DNA of 20,680 bases. Source: an uncultured Oscillospiraceae bacterium. GTDB lineage: Bacteria > Bacillota > Clostridia > Oscillospirales > Oscillospiraceae. Location of the stretch: assembly GCA_934572325.1 (NCBI GenBank), contig CAKTKT010000032.1, forward strand, positions 1 through 20,680. The letters are read 5' to 3'. Shown piece after piece: positions 7,499 through 14,100 of this stretch. Every line of letters starts with the position of its first letter. The first letter of the stretch is position 1. A program made the translations under genes and the position numbers. The notes beneath the pieces were generated by a model. It did no database searches and had not been told where the DNA came from. It was given only the letters and a program-made list of their open reading frames with translations.

Positions 7499-8365
7499 AT
7501 GAAGGAAAACGGCTTGAGAGATCGCGCGGCGTACAGACGCAGCATACGTGTGCGCACCGCTGTGCTCATTCTCCTGTGCATTGTCAGTATTCTACCGTTC
7601 TATCTCATGTTCGTCAATGCCACGCGCTCTTCAAATGAGGTAAAGTCCGGCATATCTTTCTTCTTCGGCAGCTATCTGGGGCAGAACATCTCGACCTTCG
7701 ATCAAAAGCAGCAGGGGCTCGGCGTCACGGCATACAAAGCCATGCTCAACTCCCTTATGGTGTCCGTGCCGTTCACGGCGCTGTCGGTGTACTTCTCGGC
7801 GCTCACGGCATACGGTATTCACGCATATGACTTCAAGGCGAAGAAGCTCGCATGGGCGTTCATCCTCGGCGTGATGATGGTGCCCACGCAGGTTTACGCC
7901 GTCGGCTTTTATAAATTCATGATAAAGCTCGGGCTTGTCGATACATACTGGCCGCTCATCATCCCCGCGATGACCACGCCCGCCGTTGTGTTCTTCATGC
8001 GACAGTATCTCCTCGGCGCTCTGCCGCTGGAGGTGGTGGAGGCGGCGCGTATCGACGGGGCGGGGGAGTTTCGCACGTTCAACACAGTCGTGCTTCCCAT
8101 CATGAAGCCCGCGCTCGCCACACAGGCGATATTTCAGTTTGTCGCAAGCTGGAACAACCTCTTCATGCCCAGCCTTATCATCAACTCCACCGGCAAAAAG
8201 ACGCTGACGATGTTTGTGCAGATGCTCATGGGCGAGTCGTTCCGCACGGACTACGGAGTTATCTTCCTGTCGCTCTCCATTACCATACTGCCGATGTTCG
8301 TGATGTACTTCATCCTCTCGCGTTATATCGTCGAGGGCGTGTCCATGGGCAGCGTGAAGGAATAA
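7499..8365 (+). CDS. Sugar ABC transporter permease, MalG/UgpE type
   Basis: A 288-residue partner permease with six predicted membrane segments, beginning at about residues 20-40 (AVLILLCIVSILPFYLMFV). The EAA loop is at E181-A182-A183-RIDGAGEFRTF followed by VVLPIMKPALA. GGGGAGG (7483-7489) precedes the ATG, and the gene starts two bases after the stop of the first permease, so the two are probably translationally coupled. It ends the operon at a strong terminator. The expected ATPase is absent; Firmicutes importers of this class often share one MsmK/MalK-type ATPase encoded elsewhere (family knowledge). Confidence 0.94.
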   Translation: MKENGLRDRAAYRRSIRVRTAVLILLCIVSILPFYLMFVNATRSSNEVKSGISFFFGSYLGQNISTFDQKQQGLGVTAYKAMLNSLMVSVPFTALSVYFSALTAYGIHAYDFKAKKLAWAFILGVMMVPTQVYAVGFYKFMIKLGLVDTYWPLIIPAMTTPAVVFFMRQYLLGALPLEVVEAARIDGAGEFRTFNTVVLPIMKPALATQAIFQFVASWNNLFMPSLIINSTGKKTLTMFVQMLMGESFRTDYGVIFLSLSITILPMFVMYFILSRYIVEGVSMGSVKE

Positions 8366-8380
8366 CGGCATAAAAGCCAT

Positions 8381-8415
8381 TGCAGACGCACAATTTCCGT
8401 GCGTCTGCATTTTTT
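8381..8415 (+). terminator. Rho-independent terminator of the lacI-ABC operon
   Basis: An 11-base perfect stem (TGCAGACGCAC with GTGCGTCTGCA), 7-base loop and a run of six T at 8410-8415. The nadE promoter -35 begins two bases later. Confidence 0.92.
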
Positions 8416-8416
8416 G

Positions 8417-8445
8417 TTGACACGGGCGCGGCTGAGGCTTAAAAT
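8417..8445 (+). promoter_or_regulatory. Strong sigma-A promoter of nadE
   Basis: Perfect TTGACA at 8417-8422, a 17-base spacer and TAAAAT at 8440-8445. Predicted +1 is near 8452, leaving a leader of about 28 bases that carries AGGAGG. Confidence 0.85.
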
Positions 8446-8479
8446 CGAAGAAAATGATACCACAGGAGGCGGACATGGC

Positions 8480-10396
8480 ATGAAATACGGGTTTATCAAG
8501 GTCGCGGCGGCAAGCCCCGCACTGCGCGTGGGCGACACGGCGTATAACCTCGCGCAGGCAAAGGCGAGCGTTGACGAGGCGGAGCGCATAGGGGCAAATC
8601 TCCTCGTCCTGCCGGAGCTTTTTCTCTCCTCGTACACCTGCGGAGACCTTTTTTATTCCGATATGCTGCTGCGCGCGTCCAAGCAGGCGCTCACCGCTCT
8701 GCGCGATCATACGGCGGGAGGGCGCTGCGTCGTCGCGGTGGGGCTTCCCGTGCGCGTGCAGGGCAAGCTCTATAACTGCGCCGCCGTGGTGCATGACGGG
8801 CGCGTGCTCGGCGTCGTGCCGAAGGTCGCGCTGCCGAACTATGCGGAGTTTTACGAGATGCGCCAGTTCACCTCCGGCGCGGACTACCGCGGCGAGGACG
8901 TCATAGAGCTTGCGGGGGAGACCGTGCCGTTCGGACGGCGGCTGCTGTTCTGCTGTCGTGAGCTTGCAGGCTTTGTGCTCGGCGTGGAGATATGCGAGGA
9001 TCTCTGGTCGCCCGTGCCGGAATCGACGGGGCTGTGCCTTGCCGGGGCAACGGTCGTGGCGAACCTCTCCGCCTCGAATGAGCTTATCGGCAAGGATGAT
9101 TACAGGCGGCTGCTCGTCGCGTCGGCTTCATCCCGCCTCATCTGCGGCTATGTCTACGCCAGCGCGGGGCACGGCGAATCCACGCAGGATCTCTCGTTCT
9201 CCGGGCACTGCCTCGTCTATGAAAACGGCGTCATGGTCGCGGAGAAAAGACCGTATGCCCCCGAGACGCTCATATCCACGGAGCTGGATATGCTGCGCAT
9301 CACGAGCGCGCGCCATATGTGCACCAGCTTTGACGAGAGCGCCGCGCCCGACTGCCGCAGGATATATTTCAGCCAGCGCATGACCGACACGGCGCTCACG
9401 CGCTGCATCCCGCGCCGCCCCTTCGTTCCGGCGGACGGGGAGACGCTCGCCGGACGCGCCGAGGCGATACTGCGCATCCAGTCCGACGGACTTATGCGCC
9501 GCATTGAGCATATAAACTGCCCGAAGCTTGTCGTGGGCGTTTCCGGCGGGCTTGACAGCACGCTGGCGCTGCTCGTCACGGTCAGGGCGATGGACGCGCT
9601 GCACCGTGCGCGCACGGACATCATCGCCGTGACGATGCCCTGCTTCGGCACGACGAAGCGCACGCGCGGCAACGCCGAAAAGCTCTGCAAAAACCTCGGC
9701 GTCAGCTTCCGCACGGTGGACATCAGCGCCGCCGTCAGGCAGCATTTTGCCGACATCGGGCACGATGAGAGCGTCACGGACGTCACCTATGAAAACTGTC
9801 AGGCGAGGGAGCGCACACAGGTGCTCATGGACATTGCCAACAAGACCGGCGGCATCGTCGTCGGCACGGGCGACCTGTCGGAGCTTGCCCTCGGCTGGGC
9901 GACGTATAACGGCGATCATATGTCCATGTACGGCGTGAACGCCTCCGTGCCCAAAACGCTCGTGCGCTATATCGTCGAATACGAAATGCACCGGTGCGAC
10001 GCGCAGACCGCCGCCGTACTCAAGGATATACTGCTCACGCCCGTCTCGCCGGAGCTGCTGCCCACGGTAAACGGGGAGATCGCCCAAAAGACCGAGGATC
10101 TTGTAGGACCGTATGAGCTGCACGACTTCTTCCTCTACCATATGCTGCGCACCGGCGCGTCGCCTGCGCGCATCCTGCATCTGGCGGAGTATGCCTTTGA
10201 CGGGGCGTATCCGCGCGAGGTGATCCTCAAATGGCTGAGAACGTTCATCCGCCGCTTCTTCGCCCAGCAGTACAAGCGCTCCTGTCTGCCCGACGGTCCG
10301 AAGGTCGGCACGGTCTCGCTCTCGCCGCGCGGCGACTGGCGTATGCCCTCCGACGCATCGGCAAGGATATGGCTCGACGAGTTGGACAGTCTGTAA
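8480..10396 (+). CDS. nadE: Glutamine-dependent NAD+ synthetase
   Basis: A 638-residue two-domain enzyme that makes NAD+ from nicotinic acid adenine dinucleotide, ATP and glutamine, the last step of NAD biosynthesis in the cytosol. The N-terminal nitrilase-type glutaminase (about 1-270) has the full catalytic triad: E46 (LLVLPELFL), K115 (VVPKVALPN) and C172 (GVEICEDLW). The ammonia passes to the C-terminal synthetase, where the pyrophosphatase loop S355-G-G-L-D-S-T361 binds ATP. The later GTGDLSELALGWATYNGDHM stretch is typical of the synthetase active site. Length matches the long glutamine-using form rather than the short ammonia-only form. The start is set at 8480, with AGGAGG at 8464-8469 ten bases upstream; an ATG at 8475 is out of frame and hits a stop at once. 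It is monocistronic, with its own promoter and terminator. Confidence 0.96.
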   Translation: MKYGFIKVAAASPALRVGDTAYNLAQAKASVDEAERIGANLLVLPELFLSSYTCGDLFYSDMLLRASKQALTALRDHTAGGRCVVAVGLPVRVQGKLYNCAAVVHDGRVLGVVPKVALPNYAEFYEMRQFTSGADYRGEDVIELAGETVPFGRRLLFCCRELAGFVLGVEICEDLWSPVPESTGLCLAGATVVANLSASNELIGKDDYRRLLVASASSRLICGYVYASAGHGESTQDLSFSGHCLVYENGVMVAEKRPYAPETLISTELDMLRITSARHMCTSFDESAAPDCRRIYFSQRMTDTALTRCIPRRPFVPADGETLAGRAEAILRIQSDGLMRRIEHINCPKLVVGVSGGLDSTLALLVTVRAMDALHRARTDIIAVTMPCFGTTKRTRGNAEKLCKNLGVSFRTVDISAAVRQHFADIGHDESVTDVTYENCQARERTQVLMDIANKTGGIVVGTGDLSELALGWATYNGDHMSMYGVNASVPKTLVRYIVEYEMHRCDAQTAAVLKDILLTPVSPELLPTVNGEIAQKTEDLVGPYELHDFFLYHMLRTGASPARILHLAEYAFDGAYPREVILKWLRTFIRRFFAQQYKRSCLPDGPKVGTVSLSPRGDWRMPSDASARIWLDELDSL

Positions 10397-10401
10397 ATAC
10401 C

Positions 10402-10433
10402 AAAAAAACGCCGGTGTGAACCGACGTTTTTTT
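10402..10433. terminator. Bidirectional terminator after nadE
   Basis: Seven A, CG, one C/A mismatch, CGGT, loop GTGA, ACCG, CG and seven T. The A and T runs allow use by nadE and by the convergent gene ending at 10452. Confidence 0.8.
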
Positions 10434-10451
10434 GATGCGCTGCATGCACCG

Positions 10452-11189
10452 CTATTTTTCAAATGTGAGCGTTATGCCGCCGGGGTAATCCACGGTCAGC
10501 ACGCCGCCGTCAAGGGTATAGCCAAGGCGCATCCCGCGCAGGAGGATATACCCGCCGTCAACGCTTATATCCTCCGTCTCGGCGGAGAAGATGACGGCGC
10601 TGCCACTGCCGCCGCGCTTGACGCGGATGTACCAATCGCCCGGCTCTGCCGTGTCAATGACGCTGCCGGCATACACCGTGCCGTTGTCGTCAATGCCAGT
10701 AAGGGTATATTTTCCAACAGGTATGTCGCCGCTGCCGTCCGTTAGCCCCGCGCGCGTGAAAACGAGCGTCACGGCGCTGTCATATCCGCTTTTGAGCGCG
10801 AGCCTGCCCTCGTCAGCCGTTCCGGTGAGCGTTACGTCGGCGCAGCGCAGCGATATAAAGTCTCCGTCAAGCGTCCAGCGACCGGACAGGCTGCGCTCTC
10901 CGGCGTTCATGCGGCAGCGTCCGTCCGCGTAAAGCTCGACCGACGCGGCGCCGTGCCCCTCCGGCTCGGCGAGGGCGACGTCACCGCGGCTTGCCGCGGT
11001 GAGCGTGTACGTTCCCGCAAGCTCCGCCATCCCTACCGTCGTGCGCGGCACGAAAAGGTAATAGCAGCACCAGAACAGCGCGAACGCCGCCACGCCAGCG
11101 AGCACGGACAGCGCGAGACGCTTGACAGGGAGCGGCGCTTTTTGCGGCGCGCCCCCGACCGTGGCTGTGTTGTCCGTTTTCTCGCTCAT
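10452..11189 (-). CDS. Membrane-anchored protein with two tandem beta-rich repeats, function unknown
   Basis: I do not recognise this 245-residue protein. A short polar N-terminus (1-23) is followed by one membrane helix at about 25-47 (LALSVLAGVAAFALFWCCYYLF), so the rest is probably extracellular. The outer part seems to be an internal duplication. Residues 59-146 begin GTYTLTA and end DGDFISLRCADVTLTG...SAVTLVF; residues 159-244 begin GKYTLTG and end DGGYILLRGMRLGYTLDG...GGITLTF. Short alternating strands and Gly/Asp turns suggest lipocalin-like or small beta-barrel folds. The start has GAGGAC (11203-11198) eight bases upstream. The gene is divergent from the TetR-type regulator and shares no clear operon with it. 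No catalytic motif is visible; a binding or sensing role would be guesswork. Confidence 0.8.
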   Translation of the reverse strand: MSEKTDNTATVGGAPQKAPLPVKRLALSVLAGVAAFALFWCCYYLFVPRTTVGMAELAGTYTLTAASRGDVALAEPEGHGAASVELYADGRCRMNAGERSLSGRWTLDGDFISLRCADVTLTGTADEGRLALKSGYDSAVTLVFTRAGLTDGSGDIPVGKYTLTGIDDNGTVYAGSVIDTAEPGDWYIRVKRGGSGSAVIFSAETEDISVDGGYILLRGMRLGYTLDGGVLTVDYPGGITLTFEK

Positions 11190-11269
11190 ACCATACCGTC
11201 CTCATGCATTTTTTTATATTCTACCATAAAGGCGAAGGATAATAAAGTACAATATCAGTAAAAAACTCT

Positions 11270-11298
11270 TTGCCATTGCGGTATACTTGTGTTATAAT
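11270..11298 (+). promoter_or_regulatory. Strong promoter of the TetR-type regulator gene
   Basis: TTGCCA at 11270-11275, a 17-base spacer and a perfect TATAAT at 11293-11298. Predicted +1 is near 11305, so the leader is about 115 bases and begins at the foot of a long inverted repeat. Confidence 0.82.
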
Positions 11299-11307
11299 TA
11301 TCCACGG

Positions 11308-11385
11308 TTGACAGGAGCACACACGCCTGACAGCGTTTCTTTCCGGCGCTTTTCTGACCGCCAAAACCGCGTGTGTCCTTGTCAA
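11308..11385 (+). repeat. Long imperfect hairpin in the leader of the TetR-type gene
   Basis: The outer arms pair as TTGACA (11308-11313) with TGTCAA (11380-11385), GG (11314-11315) with CC (11377-11378) and ACACACGC (11319-11326) with GCGTGTGT (11369-11376), leaving small bulges. The 42 enclosed bases can form an AGCG/CGCT or GGCG/CGCC inner stem. No U-run follows, so it is not a standard terminator. It lies almost at the predicted mRNA 5' end. Confidence 0.55.
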
Positions 11386-11419
11386 TCGAGGGTATCAAAA
11401 ATGGAAATGGAGAGAAATG

Positions 11420-11980
11420 ATGGCTTTTTCGACTAAGGACGCATTCGCCGCGGCGCTCAAGCAGATGATGGCGGTCAAGCCCATGGACAAGATAACGGTC
11501 AAAGATCTTGTCGAGATATGCCGCGTCAACAGACAAACCTTTTATTACCACTTCGATGATGTTTACGATCTGCTCGAATGGGTGTTCGAGCAGGATGCTA
11601 ACCGCGTCCTGCCCAAGGAGATTGTCTATGACCACTGGCGCGAGGACGTGATGGCGTTTTTTGAATATCTCCATGAAAACCATACGTTTGCGCTGAATGT
11701 CTACAATTCCAACAGCCGCCTTTATATGCTTCGCTTCCTCAAGGAGCGTCTGCAAAGCTGCATAAGGGGCTTTGCGGAGATCGTGTGCGAAAACCGAAAT
11801 ATTGACCGTCAGGATTTTGACTTTGTCGTTGAGTTCTATGCAAACGGCATCGTCGGGCTTATTTCGCAGTGGCTTGATCTCGGCATGAAGCTGCCGCACG
11901 GCATCACAAAGGAGCGCTTCCTCTGCGTGCTCGACAACAGCGTGGAGAATATGCTCTTCCGGTTTCAGAGCAACAAATAA
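11420..11980 (+). CDS. TetR/AcrR-family transcriptional regulator
   Basis: A 186-residue regulator. The N-terminal DNA-binding domain (about 5-50) has the family pattern: STKDAFAAALKQMM, KITVKDLVEICRVNRQTFYYHFDDVYDLLEWVF, in which ITVKDL..ICRVNRQTFYYHF is the helix-turn-helix. The rest is a helical C-terminal domain of the DhaS/TetR_C_8-like kind. The start is the second of two adjacent ATG codons (11420), because GGAGAG at 11409-11414 is five bases away; from the ATG at 11417 it is only two. It has a strong own promoter and a structured leader. Its target is unknown; the divergent repeat protein and the downstream DUF805 gene are the nearest candidates. I cannot tell repressor from activator. 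Confidence 0.9.
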   Translation: MAFSTKDAFAAALKQMMAVKPMDKITVKDLVEICRVNRQTFYYHFDDVYDLLEWVFEQDANRVLPKEIVYDHWREDVMAFFEYLHENHTFALNVYNSNSRLYMLRFLKERLQSCIRGFAEIVCENRNIDRQDFDFVVEFYANGIVGLISQWLDLGMKLPHGITKERFLCVLDNSVENMLFRFQSNK

Positions 11981-12020
11981 GCGGCTATTGAAGATACCGG
12001 ACGCGCAAAGCCGAGGCGCA

Positions 12021-12056
12021 TCGGAGACTTTCATCGTCTCCGAGCCGGAACGGCTC
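12021..12056. repeat. Two overlapping-adjacent hairpins after the TetR-type gene
   Basis: TCGGAGAC (12021-12028) pairs with GTCTCCGA (12036-12043) around a 7-base loop, and GAGCCG (12042-12047) pairs with CGGCTC (12051-12056) around GAA. They share two bases, so they may be alternative structures. No T-run follows. Confidence 0.5.
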
Positions 12057-12098
12057 TCTGCCACGGCAGGGCATGTGCGCGGAAAGCAGTGTGTCTTG

Positions 12099-12126
12099 CG
12101 CCGGAGAGCGGAACAGCGCTCCGGCG
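12099..12126. repeat. GC-rich hairpin before the DUF805 gene
   Basis: CGCCGGAG pairs with CTCCGGCG, an AG bulge, then two more C/G pairs around the loop GAACAG. It stands 40 bases before the DUF805 start codon. A TATAAT at 12138-12143 follows but lacks a recognisable -35, so the DUF805 gene may be read through from the regulator gene. Confidence 0.5.
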
Positions 12127-12165
12127 ATAAGGTAATATATAATTAAAAGAGAGGAGAACAAAAAC

Positions 12166-12531
12166 ATGACCTTTGCCGAATCCATCAAATCCGCATTCTC
12201 CAAGTACGCCACGTTTTCCGGGCGCGCCAGACGCAGCGAGTACTGGTACTTCGTGCTCGCTTTCTCCGTTCTGTCCACGCTGTTTACGGTGCTCGACAGC
12301 GCGGTAGATTCCTCCGTGTTTACATGGCTCAACTCCGTTCTGTCGCTCGCGGTATTCCTCCCGAATCTCGCCCTGTGCTGGCGCAGAATGCACGACATCG
12401 GAAAGTCCGGCGCATGGTCGCTGATCGTGCTCATCCCGATCGTCGGCTGGATAATCTACCTCGTCTGGGCGTGCAGAGACAGCCAGCCCGGCGAAAACCA
12501 GTACGGTCCGAACCCCAAGGGCGTTGAGTGA
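12166..12531 (+). CDS. DUF805 family small membrane protein
   Basis: A 121-residue integral membrane protein of the DUF805 (YhaH-like) family. The family marks are clear: FSGRARRSEYWYF at 17-29, RRMHDIGKSGAW at 73-84, a third membrane segment IVLIPIVGWIIYLVWAC, and the C-terminal GENQYGPNP. Three or four membrane segments are expected (about 27-46, 52-71 and 85-103). GAGGAG at 12151-12156 lies nine bases before the ATG. No biochemical function is established for the family as far as I know. It follows the TetR-type gene on the same strand after 185 bases that contain several hairpins. Confidence 0.92.
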   Translation: MTFAESIKSAFSKYATFSGRARRSEYWYFVLAFSVLSTLFTVLDSAVDSSVFTWLNSVLSLAVFLPNLALCWRRMHDIGKSGAWSLIVLIPIVGWIIYLVWACRDSQPGENQYGPNPKGVE

Positions 12532-12566
12532 TAAGGCGCAAAAAACAGTACATACAGCCATAAAAG

Positions 12567-12587
12567 CCGGAATGAAAATCATTCCGG
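12567..12587. terminator. Small perfect hairpin after the DUF805 gene
   Basis: CCGGAATGA and TCATTCCGG are a perfect 9-base stem around AAA. There is no long T-run, so this is a weak terminator candidate between convergent genes. Confidence 0.45.
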
Positions 12588-12601
12588 ATTCAGATCGCAG
12601 A

Positions 12602-12637
12602 CAACCCCGCTTTTGGCTCAAGCCAAAAGCGGGGTTG
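12602..12637. terminator. Perfect 17-base inverted repeat between DUF805 and ybaK genes
   Basis: Arms at 12602-12618 (CAACCCCGCTTTTGGCT) and 12621-12637 are exact reverse complements with only CA between them, giving a very stable hairpin. It lies between convergent genes, so bidirectional termination is the simplest role, though no T-run flanks it. Confidence 0.55.
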
Positions 12638-12707
12638 CAGCGTATATGTTGAAAAAATCGAGAAAGAAGAGCAAAATGGACTGAAAACACGAAAGTGAAG
12701 TGACCCT

Positions 12708-13178
12708 TTACTCCGGCAGTTTGCAGACGTCTATCCACTCAAGCGCGTTGGAGTATTTATAAAGCTCGTCAAGATCCAGCTCTATCGCGCTGCTGCCGCT
12801 GCCGACGGCGGGGAACACGGTCTTAAAGCGTTTGAGACTGACGTCGAGGTATACCGGTATACCCTCGTTTATGCCGAACGGGCACACGCCGCCGACCGGA
12901 TGCCCCACAAGCTCAAGCACCTCGTCGGAGGAGAGCATTTTCGCCTTGAAGTGAAACTTTTCCTTGAATTTATGGTTGTCGATACGCGCGTCGCCCGCCG
13001 CGAGAATGAGCATACAGCCCGTGTCTGTCTTGAAGGAGAGCGTCTTTGCGATGCGCGCGCCCTCCACGCCGAGCGCCTGCGCGGCAAGCTCGACCGTTGC
13101 GGACGACACCTCAAACTCCCTGACCCTATCCTCGATCCCAAGCGCGCGGAAATACGCGCGTCCTTTTTCTATTGACAT
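12708..13178 (-). CDS. ybaK: YbaK/EbsC-family aminoacyl-tRNA deacylase
   Basis: A 156-residue single-domain protein of the YbaK/ProX editing family, which hydrolyses wrongly charged tRNA (often Cys- or Ala-tRNA(Pro)) in trans. Family marks include SSATVELAAQALG (25-37), the conserved K45 in RIAKTLSF, GDARIDNHKF (62-71), GHPVGGVCPFG (92-102) and GSGSSAIELDL (126-136). The start is set at 13178, where GGAG (13188-13185) is six bases upstream. The frame is open much further because the antisense of the glycine-rich TPM tail has no stops; that extension is alanine-rich artefact. It is the last gene of the minus-strand run, 46 bases after the TPM-domain gene. The exact tRNA substrate cannot be read from sequence. 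Confidence 0.92.
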   Translation of the reverse strand: MSIEKGRAYFRALGIEDRVREFEVSSATVELAAQALGVEGARIAKTLSFKTDTGCMLILAAGDARIDNHKFKEKFHFKAKMLSSDEVLELVGHPVGGVCPFGINEGIPVYLDVSLKRFKTVFPAVGSGSSAIELDLDELYKYSNALEWIDVCKLPE

Positions 13179-13224
13179 TATCTTCTCCATTCTGCCGCGA
13201 CAGCGGCAATATAATTGTTTGTCT

Positions 13225-14100
13225 CTAGCGTCTGCCGCCGCCTCCGCCGGAGAAGCCGCCACCGCCGTGACCGCTCCCGCCGCCGAATCCACCGCCAAAG
13301 CCGCCGCCTCCGCCGAAACCACCGCCGCCGCGCGGGGGACGGTCGTTCCAATCGTGCCAGCCGTGCCGGTTGCCGCGCGAGGAGAAAAGCAGCAGCCAAG
13401 GCAGCCATGAGCCGCCGCCTCTGCCGCGCCCGCTCCCGCCGAACACTGCAAGCAAAATGAGCACGATGATACCGAGGCGCACGATGCGCCGCACGGCATA
13501 CGAAAAGCCGTAGCCGTTATATCGACCGCCGCCGGTGTAGCCGCTGCCGGAGCTGCCGTTGTTCGCCCGTGCCGTTCCGGCGGCGACGCTGCTGCCGTAC
13601 TCGCCATCATACCATTTGAGCAGGGCGTTGAAGAGCTTTGTGACGGCGGCGTCATAGTCGCCGTTATCGAAATCCGTCCAGAAATACTCATCCAGCATCG
13701 CGTCCACGCTCTGCGACGAGAGCGCGGAGTTCAGCCCAAGCCCGTAGGCGAGCCATGCCTTATTCTCCTGCACGGCGAGCAGAAGCAGCATACCGTTATT
13801 GTATTCCGACGAGCCGACGCCCCAGGAGTTGAAAAGCTGATAGGCGTATGCGTCGGTGGTCATGCCGTCGAGATAGTCAACGGTGACAACGACTATCTGC
13901 GCGCCCTGACACTGCTGCTCAAGCGCGCCGTTATAGTTGATTATCATCTGCTCGGTGCTGCTGCTCAGCACGTTGGCATAGTCAGCCGCGTAAAAGCTCT
14001 CGCTCTGCCCGACAATGGCGAACGCAGAAGAGCCGAGCGCGGCGCAGAGCATCAGCGCCGCAAGAAATGAAAAAATGCGCCGTGCTTTCATATCACGCAA
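13225..14100 (-). CDS. TPM-domain (YgcG-type) secreted or membrane protein with glycine-rich tail
   Basis: A 291-residue protein with an N-terminal signal segment (about 5-28, ending SSAFA), a TPM domain at about 38-165 (YANVLSSSTEQMI, GAQIVVVTVDYL, NNGMLLLLAVQENKAWLAYG), a membrane helix at about 205-221 (IVRLGIIVLILLAVF) and a Gly/Phe/His low-complexity tail at 257-291. The domain is placed outside the membrane, the tail inside. TPM proteins have been called phosphatases or photosystem-II-repair-like; enzyme activity here is unproven. The gene overlaps the lemA stop. The start shown is TTG at 14100, with GGAG four bases upstream; an ATG at 14091 (MKARR) is equally in frame but 13 bases from that GGAG. 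TPM and LemA are frequent neighbours. Confidence 0.88.
   Translation of the reverse strand: MRDMKARRIFSFLAALMLCAALGSSAFAIVGQSESFYAADYANVLSSSTEQMIINYNGALEQQCQGAQIVVVTVDYLDGMTTDAYAYQLFNSWGVGSSEYNNGMLLLLAVQENKAWLAYGLGLNSALSSQSVDAMLDEYFWTDFDNGDYDAAVTKLFNALLKWYDGEYGSSVAAGTARANNGSSGSGYTGGGRYNGYGFSYAVRRIVRLGIIVLILLAVFGGSGRGRGGGSWLPWLLLFSSRGNRHGWHDWNDRPPRGGGGFGGGGGFGGGFGGGSGHGGGGFSGGGGGRR

Noticed and set aside
5437..7581. A 714-codon open frame on the minus strand across the binding-protein and first permease genes
   Set aside because: It is antisense to two clearly recognised proteins, lacks any family motif, is rich in Arg/Gly/His/Val of the kind produced by reading GC-rich codons backwards, and has no ribosome site.
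9128..10462. A 444-codon minus-strand frame across the NAD+ synthetase synthetase domain
   Set aside because: Antisense shadow; the sense strand has intact catalytic motifs and the antisense product has none.
11308..11385. Invertible DNA switch bounded by the inverted repeats in the TetR leader
   Set aside because: The enclosed segment contains no promoter, no recombinase gene is in the window and the arms are imperfect; an RNA hairpin is simpler.
13225..13330. Dense GGC/GCC repeats that looked like a tandem repeat or CRISPR-like array
   Set aside because: They encode the Gly/Phe-rich tail of the TPM protein, with no fixed unit length and no spacers.
13179..13691. N-terminal extension of the YbaK-type protein by about 170 Ala/Ser/Thr-rich residues
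   Set aside because: It overlaps the glycine-rich tail of the TPM gene in another frame on the same strand; homology of YbaK proteins starts at MSIEKGR, where a ribosome site exists.
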